From assembly GCA_936440205.1 (NCBI GenBank), contig OW387145.1:25919075-25983074 (forward strand): DNA of 64,000 nt, given 5' to 3'. The notes under the pieces were generated by a model. It had not been told where the DNA came from and did no database searches. It saw only the letters and a list, made by a program, of their open reading frames with translations. The stretch is from Lepidonotus clava. Lineage: Eukaryota; Annelida; Polychaeta; Phyllodocida; Polynoidae. The stretch's first letter is position 1. Each line of letters starts with the position of its first letter. Positions 7,525 through 17,032 of this stretch are shown here, in pieces. The position numbers and the translations under genes are program-made.

Positions 7525-10500
7525 CTATGCTTTCCTTTGAACTTTACATATTGTTTTATCTTCCTCTTCTTTTACTCTTTTTTTAGACCTTAACTTATAA
7601 TTTCCATATGCTAAAGAGTGCACTCCATCTGAACAAAGCCAACGTTTATCTTCAAAAGGCGATAAAGCTAACTTTGTTTCTTTTAAAGTAAACACATCGT
7701 GCTTATAACTGCGTATACAGTGAAAGGTAGCAAAAGATTCAGATGCTTCTTTTAAAACTTGTTTAAATTCTGAATGTAAAAGCTTGTCTACACAACTCCT
7801 TCTAATTCCTTTAACTCTTTTTATATTCTTTCCTGAATTTAACAGAAAAGAATACATTTTAGGTCTTAAACCAACAAAATCCTTAATTTCTACTCCAGCT
7901 GTTTCATCTTTAAATTTACCTAACACTTTTCTATTTTTTAAAGAATATAATAAATTATTTGTTTCTAAATTTGAAAAATCAAAATAATCCCTAATATCAT
8001 AAAGTAATCTATAAAAATGTTTATGATCTATATAATATATTAGTGAATCAGTATCAGTATAAAGAAGCTGAACAGATTTTAAACCAAATGTTTTTAAAAT
8101 GACATTATAATGAAAATTGAACATATGCATTTTCGATAAATCTAATATTGTAAAACCAATATAAATAGGTTTATTCAATTCTACTATATTTTTCTTATAC
8201 TGTATCCCAACAAAATTTGAATTAAAAATATGTAAAGAATGAAAAAGAGGCTTTTTAATCATAGAGGCACATGACTTTTGATTTGTTGTTAATACCATTT
8301 TAATTCTTCTTTTTACATTTTCCATACATTTGCCAAACGTAGAGTTATTCATAAGTTTAAAAAATTCCCTATCAAAATCTGAAGTAGCCTCTTTCCGCTT
8401 TTGGTTATTAAAATCAATATATGGTTTCATCCAACATGACTGAGAAAAGGATACTATCCTAAAAATTTTAGAAATTTTTAAACCTAAACTTAAATACAAT
8501 TTTAAATTCCTATAATGTATAATGTACTTTTCCTTTTGACATAAAGTTGAAATTAATTTCATACAGCTTTTAGTATAGCGTTTACCTAAACCTTCCAAAA
8601 TATTTTTAGCATATGGAGACAATTGAAAAAAATTCACTGCAAGCTTTTCAGGAGCCAAAGGAAGCATATTATGAAAATCATGTAAATAATCAGGATACTC
8701 TAAAGTTACCTCTAAAATATATCCTATAGGAGCATCATCAAGAACTTTAGTTACATCAAAACTATCATATTTACTCGGATCAACCCAAGCAAAATTTTTG
8801 TAAGGTAAAGGTTGTACCATAGCAAATCCATATAAATTATTACAATCATAATAAACTATATGCTCAGTTTCTTTTCTCACTTTTGCAAATCTTTGAACTA
8901 CATTTGTCATACCTCCTCGAATACCATCTTCAAAAAAATTAAACATGTCAATATCATTAATTAAATCAAACTTAACCTTTGTAAACTTCATCATAGCATC
9001 ATAACTCAAAGATGGAGCTGTTAAATATTTAGCTGGATCTAATCCATAAAAATCTAATGACTTTTCCCTAAATGATTCAAAAACATCAGCTAATAGTAAT
9101 ACATCTATTTTTAAATATTGTCTTAAATAATCTTTTATATTCTTACACTTTAAAATTTTAAACATTTTAATTGCATGATCATAATCTAAAGAAGAAATAC
9201 TTTGATTAGTTAAACTATTAAAAAATGCCTCACGACAAGGTAATTCCTTCTCATCCAGCCTTTCCCACGAATCTATATAGTCATAGCACATAACTCCCTT
9301 TCTTATAACATATGGTAACATCTTTTCCTTAAAATGCTTTTTAGTTTCTTTTAAATCTAATGTATCTTTTTTAACTAATAATTCAGCAAGATTAGATAAT
9401 GAATTTGGAAGAAACTGAAAAGAATCAATAAAAACAAAATTATCTAAAAACATAGCTAAAAACTTTTCTGATGAACGCGGAATAACTTGAACATTAAGTT
9501 GTTTTAAATACTTGTACATATTTTTAACAATAAAATGTAAATCATAGTTCATAGCATTATGCATAACAATAGGAATTTTAAAATTTGTAAATTTCAATGC
9601 ACTACATACTAAATTACATCTATTACAAGCATAATTAACATCTCTACCTTTTCCTTCCCTACCTAAATGCTCATGATCTATAACTCTTTTAATTCCTAAA
9701 TTAGCAAAAGAAACTCCGCAAAGATAACAAGCTTTTTGCTTAGCGAGATGTAAAATATCCTGTGAATTTAAAGTTAAAGGTTTTCTATCATTTTCAAAAA
9801 TACAAGATATCTCTGCACGCACTTGATAAATATATCCAAAAAAGTTTTTAAGAACATTAGGACCAATATAAAGAAAAGGTGGTTTAGAATACTTACTATA
9901 CTTTGATAAAAATAAAATACCTACTGCATTTAATTCATGTCTTGTTTTCATAATAGACTTACCTTTTAACTTATTTACATTTTTATTTAATGTTTCAAAA
10001 TCAGCATAAATAATAAAATGATTTTTTATTTGTCGTGAAAGATTTCGAAACATTTCTTTTTCACCTATTAAAGGAAGCTTATAAGTTTGTCCAGTATAAA
10101 CTTTATTTGTACAATTTGCTTTACTATGAAGTTGTAAACCAACTTTATCTCTAAATGAAATTAAACATTTATTACAAAAATACCTTGTTTTTTTCCAATA
10201 AAATGGTGTTATGAATGAATTAATATTTCGAATTAACATATAATGATTTTTGTACAAAAGTAAATTAATATGTTTGCGATGTTTATCATCAAAGCTTGTT
10301 GAAATATACATTGGATACGGTAAATATTTATTATTATTTACAAATCCCATTTCATTTTGACTAAATAACCCAAAAACATTTATCGTTAAATTATTATTTT
10401 TCTCAAAATTTGGAATCTCACTTATTTTAGTTGGAAAAGAAAGACCCTTTAAATTTAAAGAACTTACTAAACCTAAATAAGATGTAAATCTATTAGGATT

Positions 10501-11025
10501 TACACACTTTTTAAAAGCAGCTAACACAGAATACAAAAAGCACTTGTCATCAGAACATCGTATATTAAGAATAGAATGTTTATTAGGAATTGGTAATGAA
10601 ACAGATGCACACCCTCCAAAAGGATTACATTTATAAACTGATAAACGTAAAACATTAATTTGTTTTAAAAACCAACCTGAACCCATCTGAATAAACCCAT
10701 CAAAAAATGCTAAAAGTATTCTTATAGCTTGTATCATTTTTTCTTTTACAGATAAAAATGTTAAAACTTGAGTCATATTGCTTTGAAACCAAGGTTTAAT
10801 TTCATAATACCTTGATGTATCCAATTTATATTTACCTAATACAACATTAAGACTAATTTGAAATTTTATGCCACCATGCCTCAATAAACCTTTCTTAATT
10901 TTTTCTAATAAAACTTTAAACTTGCGTTGAAAAAATAATTCTATATCTATAGCACGCTGAAAAGGAACTATATCATAACTTCTTAACAGTTTACCAAAAG
11001 CTTTTCTTTTCTTTATTTCATTCAT
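7525..11025 (-). CDS. PolB: Protein-primed DNA polymerase B
   Basis: The 1,166-residue product has the family B set in order: exonuclease motifs IIYADFETLN, HNAMNYDLHF and YLKIDVLLLAD, then polymerase motifs YYDCNNLYGFAM (motif A), LMNNSTFGKCMEN (motif B) and LYTDTDSLIYY (motif C). A Cys-His cluster (CNKCLISF...LHSKANC) precedes the exonuclease, and a CYLCGVSF/CNRC cluster lies inside it. The long N-terminal region could hold the terminal-protein function that primes synthesis in this family, but no OTU or other domain is evident there. It replicates the linear element from its protein-bound ends. ATG 11023-11025 is 9 bases after the penton stop. The length fits Polinton polymerases. Confidence 0.95.
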   Translation of the reverse strand: MNEIKKRKAFGKLLRSYDIVPFQRAIDIELFFQRKFKVLLEKIKKGLLRHGGIKFQISLNVVLGKYKLDTSRYYEIKPWFQSNMTQVLTFLSVKEKMIQAIRILLAFFDGFIQMGSGWFLKQINVLRLSVYKCNPFGGCASVSLPIPNKHSILNIRCSDDKCFLYSVLAAFKKCVNPNRFTSYLGLVSSLNLKGLSFPTKISEIPNFEKNNNLTINVFGLFSQNEMGFVNNNKYLPYPMYISTSFDDKHRKHINLLLYKNHYMLIRNINSFITPFYWKKTRYFCNKCLISFRDKVGLQLHSKANCTNKVYTGQTYKLPLIGEKEMFRNLSRQIKNHFIIYADFETLNKNVNKLKGKSIMKTRHELNAVGILFLSKYSKYSKPPFLYIGPNVLKNFFGYIYQVRAEISCIFENDRKPLTLNSQDILHLAKQKACYLCGVSFANLGIKRVIDHEHLGREGKGRDVNYACNRCNLVCSALKFTNFKIPIVMHNAMNYDLHFIVKNMYKYLKQLNVQVIPRSSEKFLAMFLDNFVFIDSFQFLPNSLSNLAELLVKKDTLDLKETKKHFKEKMLPYVIRKGVMCYDYIDSWERLDEKELPCREAFFNSLTNQSISSLDYDHAIKMFKILKCKNIKDYLRQYLKIDVLLLADVFESFREKSLDFYGLDPAKYLTAPSLSYDAMMKFTKVKFDLINDIDMFNFFEDGIRGGMTNVVQRFAKVRKETEHIVYYDCNNLYGFAMVQPLPYKNFAWVDPSKYDSFDVTKVLDDAPIGYILEVTLEYPDYLHDFHNMLPLAPEKLAVNFFQLSPYAKNILEGLGKRYTKSCMKLISTLCQKEKYIIHYRNLKLYLSLGLKISKIFRIVSFSQSCWMKPYIDFNNQKRKEATSDFDREFFKLMNNSTFGKCMENVKRRIKMVLTTNQKSCASMIKKPLFHSLHIFNSNFVGIQYKKNIVELNKPIYIGFTILDLSKMHMFNFHYNVILKTFGLKSVQLLYTDTDSLIYYIDHKHFYRLLYDIRDYFDFSNLETNNLLYSLKNRKVLGKFKDETAGVEIKDFVGLRPKMYSFLLNSGKNIKRVKGIRRSCVDKLLHSEFKQVLKEASESFATFHCIRSYKHDVFTLKETKLALSPFEDKRWLCSDGVHSLAYGNYKLRSKKRVKEEEDKTICKVQRKA

Positions 11026-11034
11026 TTTATTTTT

Positions 11035-12120
11035 TTATCTATTTAATCTTCTAAAACGCAAAATTAACTCAACAATTCCATATTCAAATTTAACAAGCTG
11101 TCCATCATCAGTTTTAATTTGTATTTCTATATCCTGCAACCTATCATAAGCTAATTTCTTATACAATGGATGGGAATAAGTGTGCTTAATATGTTCACCA
11201 AATACTCCACTAGCCCTAACAGTTCTAAGTAATTTTGTTTGAATGTTACCTACATACTCATAATCAACAATATTAGAATAAATGTATATATTTGAAGTGT
11301 CTGTTGGAAAAACTGGAACTCCATTTCCTACATAATCTTTTCCATATTGTGGTTGAAAAAGCTCATTATATGGTCCCTTCCTATTAAGAGATATTACATC
11401 ATTAAAACCTTTTATTAAAATTTCTTCATCCCTTATTGGATTTCCTTCAGAATCTAATTCATTTTCAGTAGAAGGTGGCTTTTTCAATAAAGGTGGTCCT
11501 CTAAACTCAATAAAATTTGTAAATGTTTTCTCACCATTAACAGTAACTCTTGAAGTATACTTTTTAATTCCTTCACAATTATTTAAGCGTAAAACCGTAG
11601 CAATATATTCAGACAAAATAACTACATCTCCTGTACCTACATATAAAGTACAAATTAAATTTTGATTATCAATATAAAGTTTAGTATATCTTTTATAATT
11701 TTTATAAGTAGGTTGAGCTTCATTTACTTCCATTTTTAATTTAGCAAATTTTTCATTCATTTCACTTATCATATCCTTAATTTCATAATTTCCAAACTTT
11801 AAAGCAAATACCTTATTTACTTTTTTTATAGAATTAGGAACAACTTCATCTAATGAATTAATTTGTTCTACTGTTTGGTCTTTTAAATCAAAAATATCTC
11901 GCACAATTACATAAGTTCTAGATTGCTCTGGATGCTCTGGTACATTATACCACGATTTCAAAAAATCAATCTCCAATAAGGCTACTTCCCAGTAACCTTT
12001 ACATTCACGTGTAGCTGGTATTTCAGTATAAAAATGACTTGTCTTATTTTCTCTTACTGAATGTGGTACATTTGAAACTACTGTATAATTGAATGATTCT
12101 AGTTCTTCGTTCTGCAACAT
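11035..12120 (-). CDS. penton: Penton (minor capsid protein, single jelly roll)
   Basis: The 361-residue product contains the early segment GYWEVALLEIDF followed by WYNVPEH, and a late block with NIYIYSNIVDYEYVGN, an LLRTVRASG strand and a final VELILRFRR. This is the layout of the Polinton minor capsid or penton protein, which closes the five-fold vertices. It lies directly upstream of the polymerase gene rather than beside the major capsid gene, so structural genes are split here. The ATG has the same TTTAAAATG context as other genes of the block. Family call from motif order; fold inferred. Confidence 0.82.
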   Translation of the reverse strand: MLQNEELESFNYTVVSNVPHSVRENKTSHFYTEIPATRECKGYWEVALLEIDFLKSWYNVPEHPEQSRTYVIVRDIFDLKDQTVEQINSLDEVVPNSIKKVNKVFALKFGNYEIKDMISEMNEKFAKLKMEVNEAQPTYKNYKRYTKLYIDNQNLICTLYVGTGDVVILSEYIATVLRLNNCEGIKKYTSRVTVNGEKTFTNFIEFRGPPLLKKPPSTENELDSEGNPIRDEEILIKGFNDVISLNRKGPYNELFQPQYGKDYVGNGVPVFPTDTSNIYIYSNIVDYEYVGNIQTKLLRTVRASGVFGEHIKHTYSHPLYKKLAYDRLQDIEIQIKTDDGQLVKFEYGIVELILRFRRLNR

Positions 12121-12197
12121 TTTAAATATTTATTAAAACAAATCTATAAAATCTAATATCAATCCTAATCACATCACAATTTAATCACTTTGCCTCA

Positions 12198-13058
12198 TCA
12201 GTCTTCCTTTTGAACTTTCACATTTCGCATTAATTTTGAAGAAGAATATGTTCTTATGTGTTTAGGATAATCTCTCATATGCATAAGAAAATCTTCTAAA
12301 CACCTTTTCCTCGAAGCTGTTTCTATTTGGGGTAATGCATTTCGCCAAGGAGTTCTACAGCAGGGACAATAAACCTGCAAATCAAAACTAGAAGAAATAA
12401 AATGTTCATAACATCTTGAAATATGAATAGGTCTTTTACAACACTTTAAAAAAACTGTATTATCTGAACCTTTATAATTAAAAATAATTCGTGAATGGCA
12501 TTGAGCACAAGGTAATGTAAAAAAAGAAAAAAGTAACCTACGACACCGCCTAGTATCTCTTAACTTTTTAGCTAACAACCTCATTGAACAATTAGGACTA
12601 CTATTATTATTAATTTCCCATAAATGTCCTAAATCAATCACATCATCTACTGACATATACAAATACGATGCTACTGAATCCAAAACTACCTTTGTGAAAC
12701 AATCTTTTAAACCATAAAAATAAATTGACTTTCTTAAAACTTCAATTATTTTTTTATCATTTTCCCACATGGATAAATAAATAAAATCTAAAACAATATC
12801 ACATTGAAAATACGATGAAAAAAATAAAAGACTCGCGCAAGAAAAATATTTCAACTTTAAAAAACATGCATCATCTGTAAGTTCTTCACTTAATATTTCT
12901 ATTAATTGTAAACACTCATCTTCAGATAAAAATTCTTGGCTAGGAATTTCAATTAACAAAGGTAAATTTAACTTACCAAAATAAAATGACACTAAAGCAC
13001 AAAAATACAAGCTCCTTTTCATCAAGCGAGCAAAACTTTTTGAACAAGCAGTATCCAT
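12198..13058 (-). CDS. Protein with C-terminal RING-like zinc domain
   Basis: About 175 N-terminal residues are helical and hydrophobic with no recognised domain. The C-terminal part holds CAQC, then KCCKRPIH with ISRCYEH, then CPCCRTPW. The spacing resembles a RING-type cross-brace (C2, C-H-C, C2), as in E3 ubiquitin ligases; viral RING proteins often redirect host ubiquitin or block cell death. The final CPxCRTPW is typical of RING ends. A basic tail follows. It opens the accessory region upstream of the penton. Ligase activity is not shown and other zinc folds are possible. Confidence 0.6.
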   Translation of the reverse strand: MDTACSKSFARLMKRSLYFCALVSFYFGKLNLPLLIEIPSQEFLSEDECLQLIEILSEELTDDACFLKLKYFSCASLLFFSSYFQCDIVLDFIYLSMWENDKKIIEVLRKSIYFYGLKDCFTKVVLDSVASYLYMSVDDVIDLGHLWEINNNSSPNCSMRLLAKKLRDTRRCRRLLFSFFTLPCAQCHSRIIFNYKGSDNTVFLKCCKRPIHISRCYEHFISSSFDLQVYCPCCRTPWRNALPQIETASRKRCLEDFLMHMRDYPKHIRTYSSSKLMRNVKVQKED

Positions 13059-13111
13059 TTCAAATACTTACTTTTATCAACTTGAAATTCCTAAATAAAT
13101 ATATAATAAAT

Positions 13112-13267
13112 TTAATCAGGATGATACTTTTTTAATATTACTAAAGAAGATCTCAAAGGAACTGGTGTAAATATATGATTCTTAGGATCATAATTAGAAT
13201 GCTTAACCAAAATATGTAAACGCAATAAACTTAAAGATATAAACTCTTTCTTACAATATGAACATTC
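13112..13267 (-). other. Short open segment with a classical C2H2 zinc finger
   Basis: A leftward open segment reads CSYCKKEF, a leucine-rich stretch and LHILVKH, giving C-x2-C-x12-H-x4-H spacing, then about 30 further residues to a stop. No ATG of its own is seen. It lies within the Polinton between the RING-like and OTU-like genes. A single finger of this quality is unlikely by chance, but how or whether it is expressed is not known. Confidence 0.5.
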
Positions 13268-14430
13268 TAATTTTTTTTTTTTGGTACTCGCTTATCTTTT
13301 GTAGCCTTAACTAAAGCTTGAGCACAATGAACAGGACAACACAAGCAATTCTCAATATTTCCTGGCAGTAAGTTATTTTGAAGAACTAAGGCGTGTTTTT
13401 TCAACCTTTCAGTTATTTCTACAAACTTATCTATATTACATTCTATCTTATTAAAATTATCAGAATACAAATCAGAATATGGTGAAAAATCCTGTAAATG
13501 TTTTCCTGTTTCTGAAACATTTACCATAACATCTTTTTTCTGAGATTTCTTATGAAATTTCATATCATTATTAGATTGCTGTAATTTGTTTAGTTCGCCC
13601 ATAAAATCATCTCTTTTTTCAAGCTCTAATTCTGATTCCAATTTCTTAGCTTTATCATCATAATCATCATTTTCACTTTCTGATAGTGACAAATCTCGAG
13701 CCAAAGATGAATCACTATCATTAACCTTTTCTTTAGTTACAGCTTTCTCAAAATTTTCAACTCTTGCTTTTTTCTTAGTATGAAAACCTAAAGATTTCGT
13801 ACAAGTACTTTTTTGACCATGTATTTGTTTTTTACAATCTGAATCTGAATCTGAAGTAGAAGATAAAAACTCAGCACTTTTATATTCATGCTTACGCTTT
13901 TTGCTTTTCACTTTATGTTTTGGAAACTCAATTAATGAATTATATTTTGACATATGATAATCTAAAGCTACTTCTATAAAAGCATTTTCTACTTTACTCC
14001 ATTGAATAACAAAAGGTGAACCTATACGAAACAATTCTGTACAACATGTAAAATTAAATGATCGAGAATCACTTCGATAAACAGTTATATTTATTCTAAG
14101 AATATCAACAAGACACTGAATAATTGAACTTTGTGAAGAACGCAAGTCCAGCTTAATAGTTTCATCTTCACTAGATAAAATTCTAAAGGCTAAATTTCTC
14201 GTTATATCTTGATTTCTTAAAGCAGACAAAAGTTCAACCTTTAATTCTTCTTTAAGAATATTTATTTTTTTCCTTTCATTCTCACATTCTGTTAAAAGTT
14301 GAAAACAAAAACTAAAAAAATGTGAATTATCTGTCCGAACTTTATTCCAAAATAATTTATTTTCTTCATTATGTCTTAAAAGAAATTCTATAATTAACAA
14401 AAGTAACCTATCTAACACTCCGGCGGCCAT
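13267..14430 (-). CDS. Divergent OTU-like domain protein with charged tail
   Basis: Residues roughly 30-175 resemble an OTU-type deubiquitinase fold by segment order: a TDNSHFFSFCFQLL helix start, a helix-rich stretch, an INITVYRSD strand as in the OTU core, and a closing KYNSL segment. Viral OTU proteins remove ubiquitin or ISG15 from host factors. Whether this one is catalytic cannot be told from sequence alone. Residues 180-340 are Ser/Asp/Lys-rich and probably disordered; the end has a Cys pair (CLCC, then CPVHC) and a Lys-rich terminus. It overlaps the next upstream gene by 19 bases, indicating joint expression. The OTU link is tentative. Confidence 0.5.
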   Translation of the reverse strand: MAAGVLDRLLLLIIEFLLRHNEENKLFWNKVRTDNSHFFSFCFQLLTECENERKKINILKEELKVELLSALRNQDITRNLAFRILSSEDETIKLDLRSSQSSIIQCLVDILRINITVYRSDSRSFNFTCCTELFRIGSPFVIQWSKVENAFIEVALDYHMSKYNSLIEFPKHKVKSKKRKHEYKSAEFLSSTSDSDSDCKKQIHGQKSTCTKSLGFHTKKKARVENFEKAVTKEKVNDSDSSLARDLSLSESENDDYDDKAKKLESELELEKRDDFMGELNKLQQSNNDMKFHKKSQKKDVMVNVSETGKHLQDFSPYSDLYSDNFNKIECNIDKFVEITERLKKHALVLQNNLLPGNIENCLCCPVHCAQALVKATKDKRVPKKKN

Positions 14431-15044
14431 AAATGTAAATTATTTAAATAACACAATCTCAAACTATCACAAACTCTTTTAAAATCTAAAACATTATCAG
14501 TTAAACAACTTCCTTTATAAGAATATAAAAACGTGAAAATACATTTACTTTTACCTTTAATTTTGATACGTAAACTTGAAAAATATGAACTATTATTTAC
14601 ATAAGGCAACCATATAGATTCACTAGAATTAGATTCTTTAATTTCAAATTCATATTCTTTTTCAAAACAATCTGCAATTTTTATACAAAAAACCTTAAAA
14701 TCCGGTGTTGTTTTAAATACAAGTTGAAAGGTAATTTGAATGTTCTTTGGAGTTATATTTACACTAACTATTTCCTGTTCACAAAAGTCCCTAATATACT
14801 CATAAACTTCTAAAGCTATTATCTTAATATTTGGTAATAAACTTGAAAAATTTCTTCTTAAATAAATTGAACAAAATCCATTACGTGTAATCTTCAAAGT
14901 ATACAATTTATTTTTACAAGTTAATGATCCTCTATATAAAAAACTATTCTTTATACTTTTATAAATATACGGAATATCAAAATGAATATTTGGAGTAAAA
15001 TTTAAACCAAAAATAACCAAGTTTACACTATAATCTACTTGCAT
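14412..15044 (-). CDS. Unrecognised 210-residue accessory protein
   Basis: No family recognised. The product alternates beta-like hydrophobic strands (VNLVIFGLNFTPNIHFDI, later FCSIYLRRNF and SIWLPYV) with a helix near the end containing FKRVCDSLRLCYL. Strand-helix alternation faintly recalls a TBP-like saddle fold but no specific motif supports it. It overlaps the OTU-like gene by 19 bases and follows two small Cys-bearing genes, so all four probably form one leftward unit. Its ATG lies at 15042-15044. Confidence 0.5.
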   Translation of the reverse strand: MQVDYSVNLVIFGLNFTPNIHFDIPYIYKSIKNSFLYRGSLTCKNKLYTLKITRNGFCSIYLRRNFSSLLPNIKIIALEVYEYIRDFCEQEIVSVNITPKNIQITFQLVFKTTPDFKVFCIKIADCFEKEYEFEIKESNSSESIWLPYVNNSSYFSSLRIKIKGKSKCIFTFLYSYKGSCLTDNVLDFKRVCDSLRLCYLNNLHLWPPEC

Positions 15045-15053
15045 TAATATATA

Positions 15054-15395
15054 CTATCGATACTTGTAACCCAATCTAAAGGAGGCGTGTTTCATTACAA
15101 TAAGATAAATCTGAGCTATATTTATTAAAAATTCTGAATAACCCAATAAAAAATCAGAAGACATTGTTAAATAAAAATCTGGTTTAGCTTTGCAATACTC
15201 GCAAATTTTAGCACTTAAATTATGAATTTCATGTCTTGTAATAATTTGATTTAAATTAAAAAACAGTTTATATGCTTTCTTGTATCGAAAATTAACCAAT
15301 ATTAACTGACAATCTATACATGAACAAACTAATTTACAAAATTTCTTATTAATTGTATCGTACCTATATCTATAAAAATAAAACACACGTCTCAT
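15054..15395 (-). CDS. Small accessory protein with CxCxxC motif
   Basis: About 113 residues from ATG 15393-15395 (MRRVFYFYRYRYD). It carries CSCIDC and CEYC, possibly one zinc site, and a hydrophobic C-terminal stretch (YSEFLINIAQIYLIVM). The frame is open upstream to 15419 but only from a TTG. The neighbouring upstream protein also has a CSCxxC motif at a similar place, so the two may be diverged copies. Function unknown. Confidence 0.45.
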   Translation of the reverse strand: MRRVFYFYRYRYDTINKKFCKLVCSCIDCQLILVNFRYKKAYKLFFNLNQIITRHEIHNLSAKICEYCKAKPDFYLTMSSDFLLGYSEFLINIAQIYLIVMKHASFRLGYKYR

Positions 15396-15415
15396 ACCTA
15401 CCAATGTATATAAGT

Positions 15416-15856
15416 TCAAAAATCAAAAATTTCTAATACTTGTTCTATTTTAACACGAAAACCAACATGATGCCGAATCAACAAAACAAACGTTGTTGTA
15501 TTTGCAACTTCATCAAATTGCTTAGATTCCTCTTCCTCAAAATTAGTAATATCTTTTTTCAAAATACCAGGAATCTCTAACTGATCTACATCTTCTGGTG
15601 TTAATTTAGGAAATTTATTCAAAATAAATGTCAAAACTAATCTTTTTAAACTTAATTTAAAAAGAAATCTATTCAATTCCTGTACTAATTCTGTGATTTG
15701 TTCTATTTTAGAAAAATCTATTAATGTACCATTAGGACATGCAGCAATAAGCTTACCTATATTTTCACCTTCCTTTAATACTTTATTTATAACTAAACAA
15801 AAGTAACAAGAACAATAAGGCTCATAAACACTTTTCTCAAAATGTATAACAATCAT
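15416..15856 (-). CDS. Small accessory protein with CSCYFC motif
   Basis: About 146 residues from ATG 15854-15856 (MIVIHFEKSVYEPYCSCYFC); the open frame reaches 15886 through a TTG only. After the Cys motif come amphipathic helices and an acidic segment (EEEESKQFDEV). No family recognised. It is the first gene of the leftward block, next to the 1.1-kb control region at 15.9-17.0 kb. The Cys motif resembles that of its downstream neighbour. Confidence 0.45.
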   Translation of the reverse strand: MIVIHFEKSVYEPYCSCYFCLVINKVLKEGENIGKLIAACPNGTLIDFSKIEQITELVQELNRFLFKLSLKRLVLTFILNKFPKLTPEDVDQLEIPGILKKDITNFEEEESKQFDEVANTTTFVLLIRHHVGFRVKIEQVLEIFDF

Positions 15857-16300
15857 TTGTAAACTAACCTTAAGCCTTAAAAACAATCTTTAATCCTCTG
15901 TACACCTACCTCCTAAGCAAAAGCAAACACCAAATATAACAATCATAAGCTTATTTAAGCACAAAGCTTCATGCATATTCAAATAAACTTACCTTAAACG
16001 CCTTATATATCTTAAAAATAAACATTAACACAAATATATAAATTTAACCCATATCATAACTTAACCACAATATACTACTTGAACATATCTATGACACATT
16101 TTTCCAAGGCTGTTTCTCTAAAGTACCAGAATTATCACAGTGCAATTGATGCACAATGCTCCATCACCACAACACTGTAGCTATGCTGAGATAAGGTAAT
16201 TTTGCGCAACTTGCCCTTTTTAGAAGCATTGCTTGACTAAGCGGCAAAATCTCTTCTTTCCGATCCTGTCATTAAAATCCACCGATAAACAGCGCCGCTG

Positions 16301-16338
16301 CGCCACCTAACGTATTGCCTATAAAAACGTAGGTGGCG
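16301..16338 (+). promoter_or_regulatory. TATA-like box flanked by inverted repeat
   Basis: CGCCACCTAACG at 16301-16312 and CGTAGGTGGCG at 16328-16338 are near-perfect inverted arms around CCTATAAAAA (TATAAAAA at 16320-16327). The arms may be binding sites for a factor flanking a core promoter. Confidence 0.4.
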
Positions 16339-16433
16339 ACGCCTGCGGTCACATATATGAAGTACGTAAGCGGTCAGAAAACAAATAACGCGATACGACA
16401 ATACCTAAGTTATCTAAGCGTCTAAACATCAAT

Positions 16434-16859
16434 CCACCAGAGGGCATTAGCTACCTATTGTAATAAGACATGAACAGTGTTGTCATTCACTGGGGAACCC
16501 TCACTACATTACCCAAACTAAGCCTAAAGGCCTAACGTCACACTGTTCATCTCTACTACAGGTGTTAACAGCGTCTTTAGACATCTGTCTAAACTTAGGC
16601 AAAAAACCAATATAATCTAAATTGGTTAACACCAAACACAGGCGAGAAGGTACTTAATGAAAAATCTATAAATTCAAGCATAAAAAAGACCCCACCCTAG
16701 TATGTCTCAAATCTAGTCAAAACATTAATCAAATAACGCCCAGCGTAAAAGCTAATCAGCGTAAAAGCTAAGTCTCTATTCTGTCTACAGTTAATGCTTA
16801 GCCACCAGAGGGAACCTTCCAGCACATGTCTATAGTTGATGCCTAGCCACCAGAGGGAA
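16434..16859 (+). promoter_or_regulatory. Cluster of three CTCF-like motifs
   Basis: CCACCAGAGGGCA at 16434-16446 fits the CTCF core consensus CCASYAGRKGGCR; CCACCAGAGGGAA at 16802-16814 and 16847-16859 differ at the last C. All have one orientation. A further copy lies at 23717-23729 near the other accessory end. Matched by eye only. Confidence 0.35.
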
Positions 16860-17032
16860 CCTCTCAACACAAATTATTTAGTACCAAGTGAACCTCAGAC
16901 AAGTTTATCTACTCCAAGCCAAGCCTACATAAAAATACTTGATAAGTGTGGACTAAGTTACAGCCCGTAATCAATGGAAACTATTTCTTACATTAATGCC
17001 CTTAAACTTATTGATAAATCTAAATCTAGAAC

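Larger units (their letters stand above)
15887..17032. promoter_or_regulatory. Divergent intergenic control region of the Polinton
   Basis: This 1.1-kb gap separates the leftward gene block from the rightward membrane-protein gene and has no supported ORF. It contains a TATA-like element inside an inverted repeat (16301-16338), a 10-bp inverted pair ATGAACAGTG/CACTGTTCAT at about 16470-16550, three CCACCAGAGGG motifs, a 44-bp tandem duplication (16785-16873), and a TATA-like CATAAAAATA at about 16925, roughly 100 bases before the first ATG of the rightward gene. It is less AT-rich than the genes. Function as a bidirectional promoter is inferred from position. Confidence 0.5.

Noticed and set aside
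14412-15044. TBP-like protein call
   Set aside because: Only a vague strand-helix pattern; no TBP motif seen.
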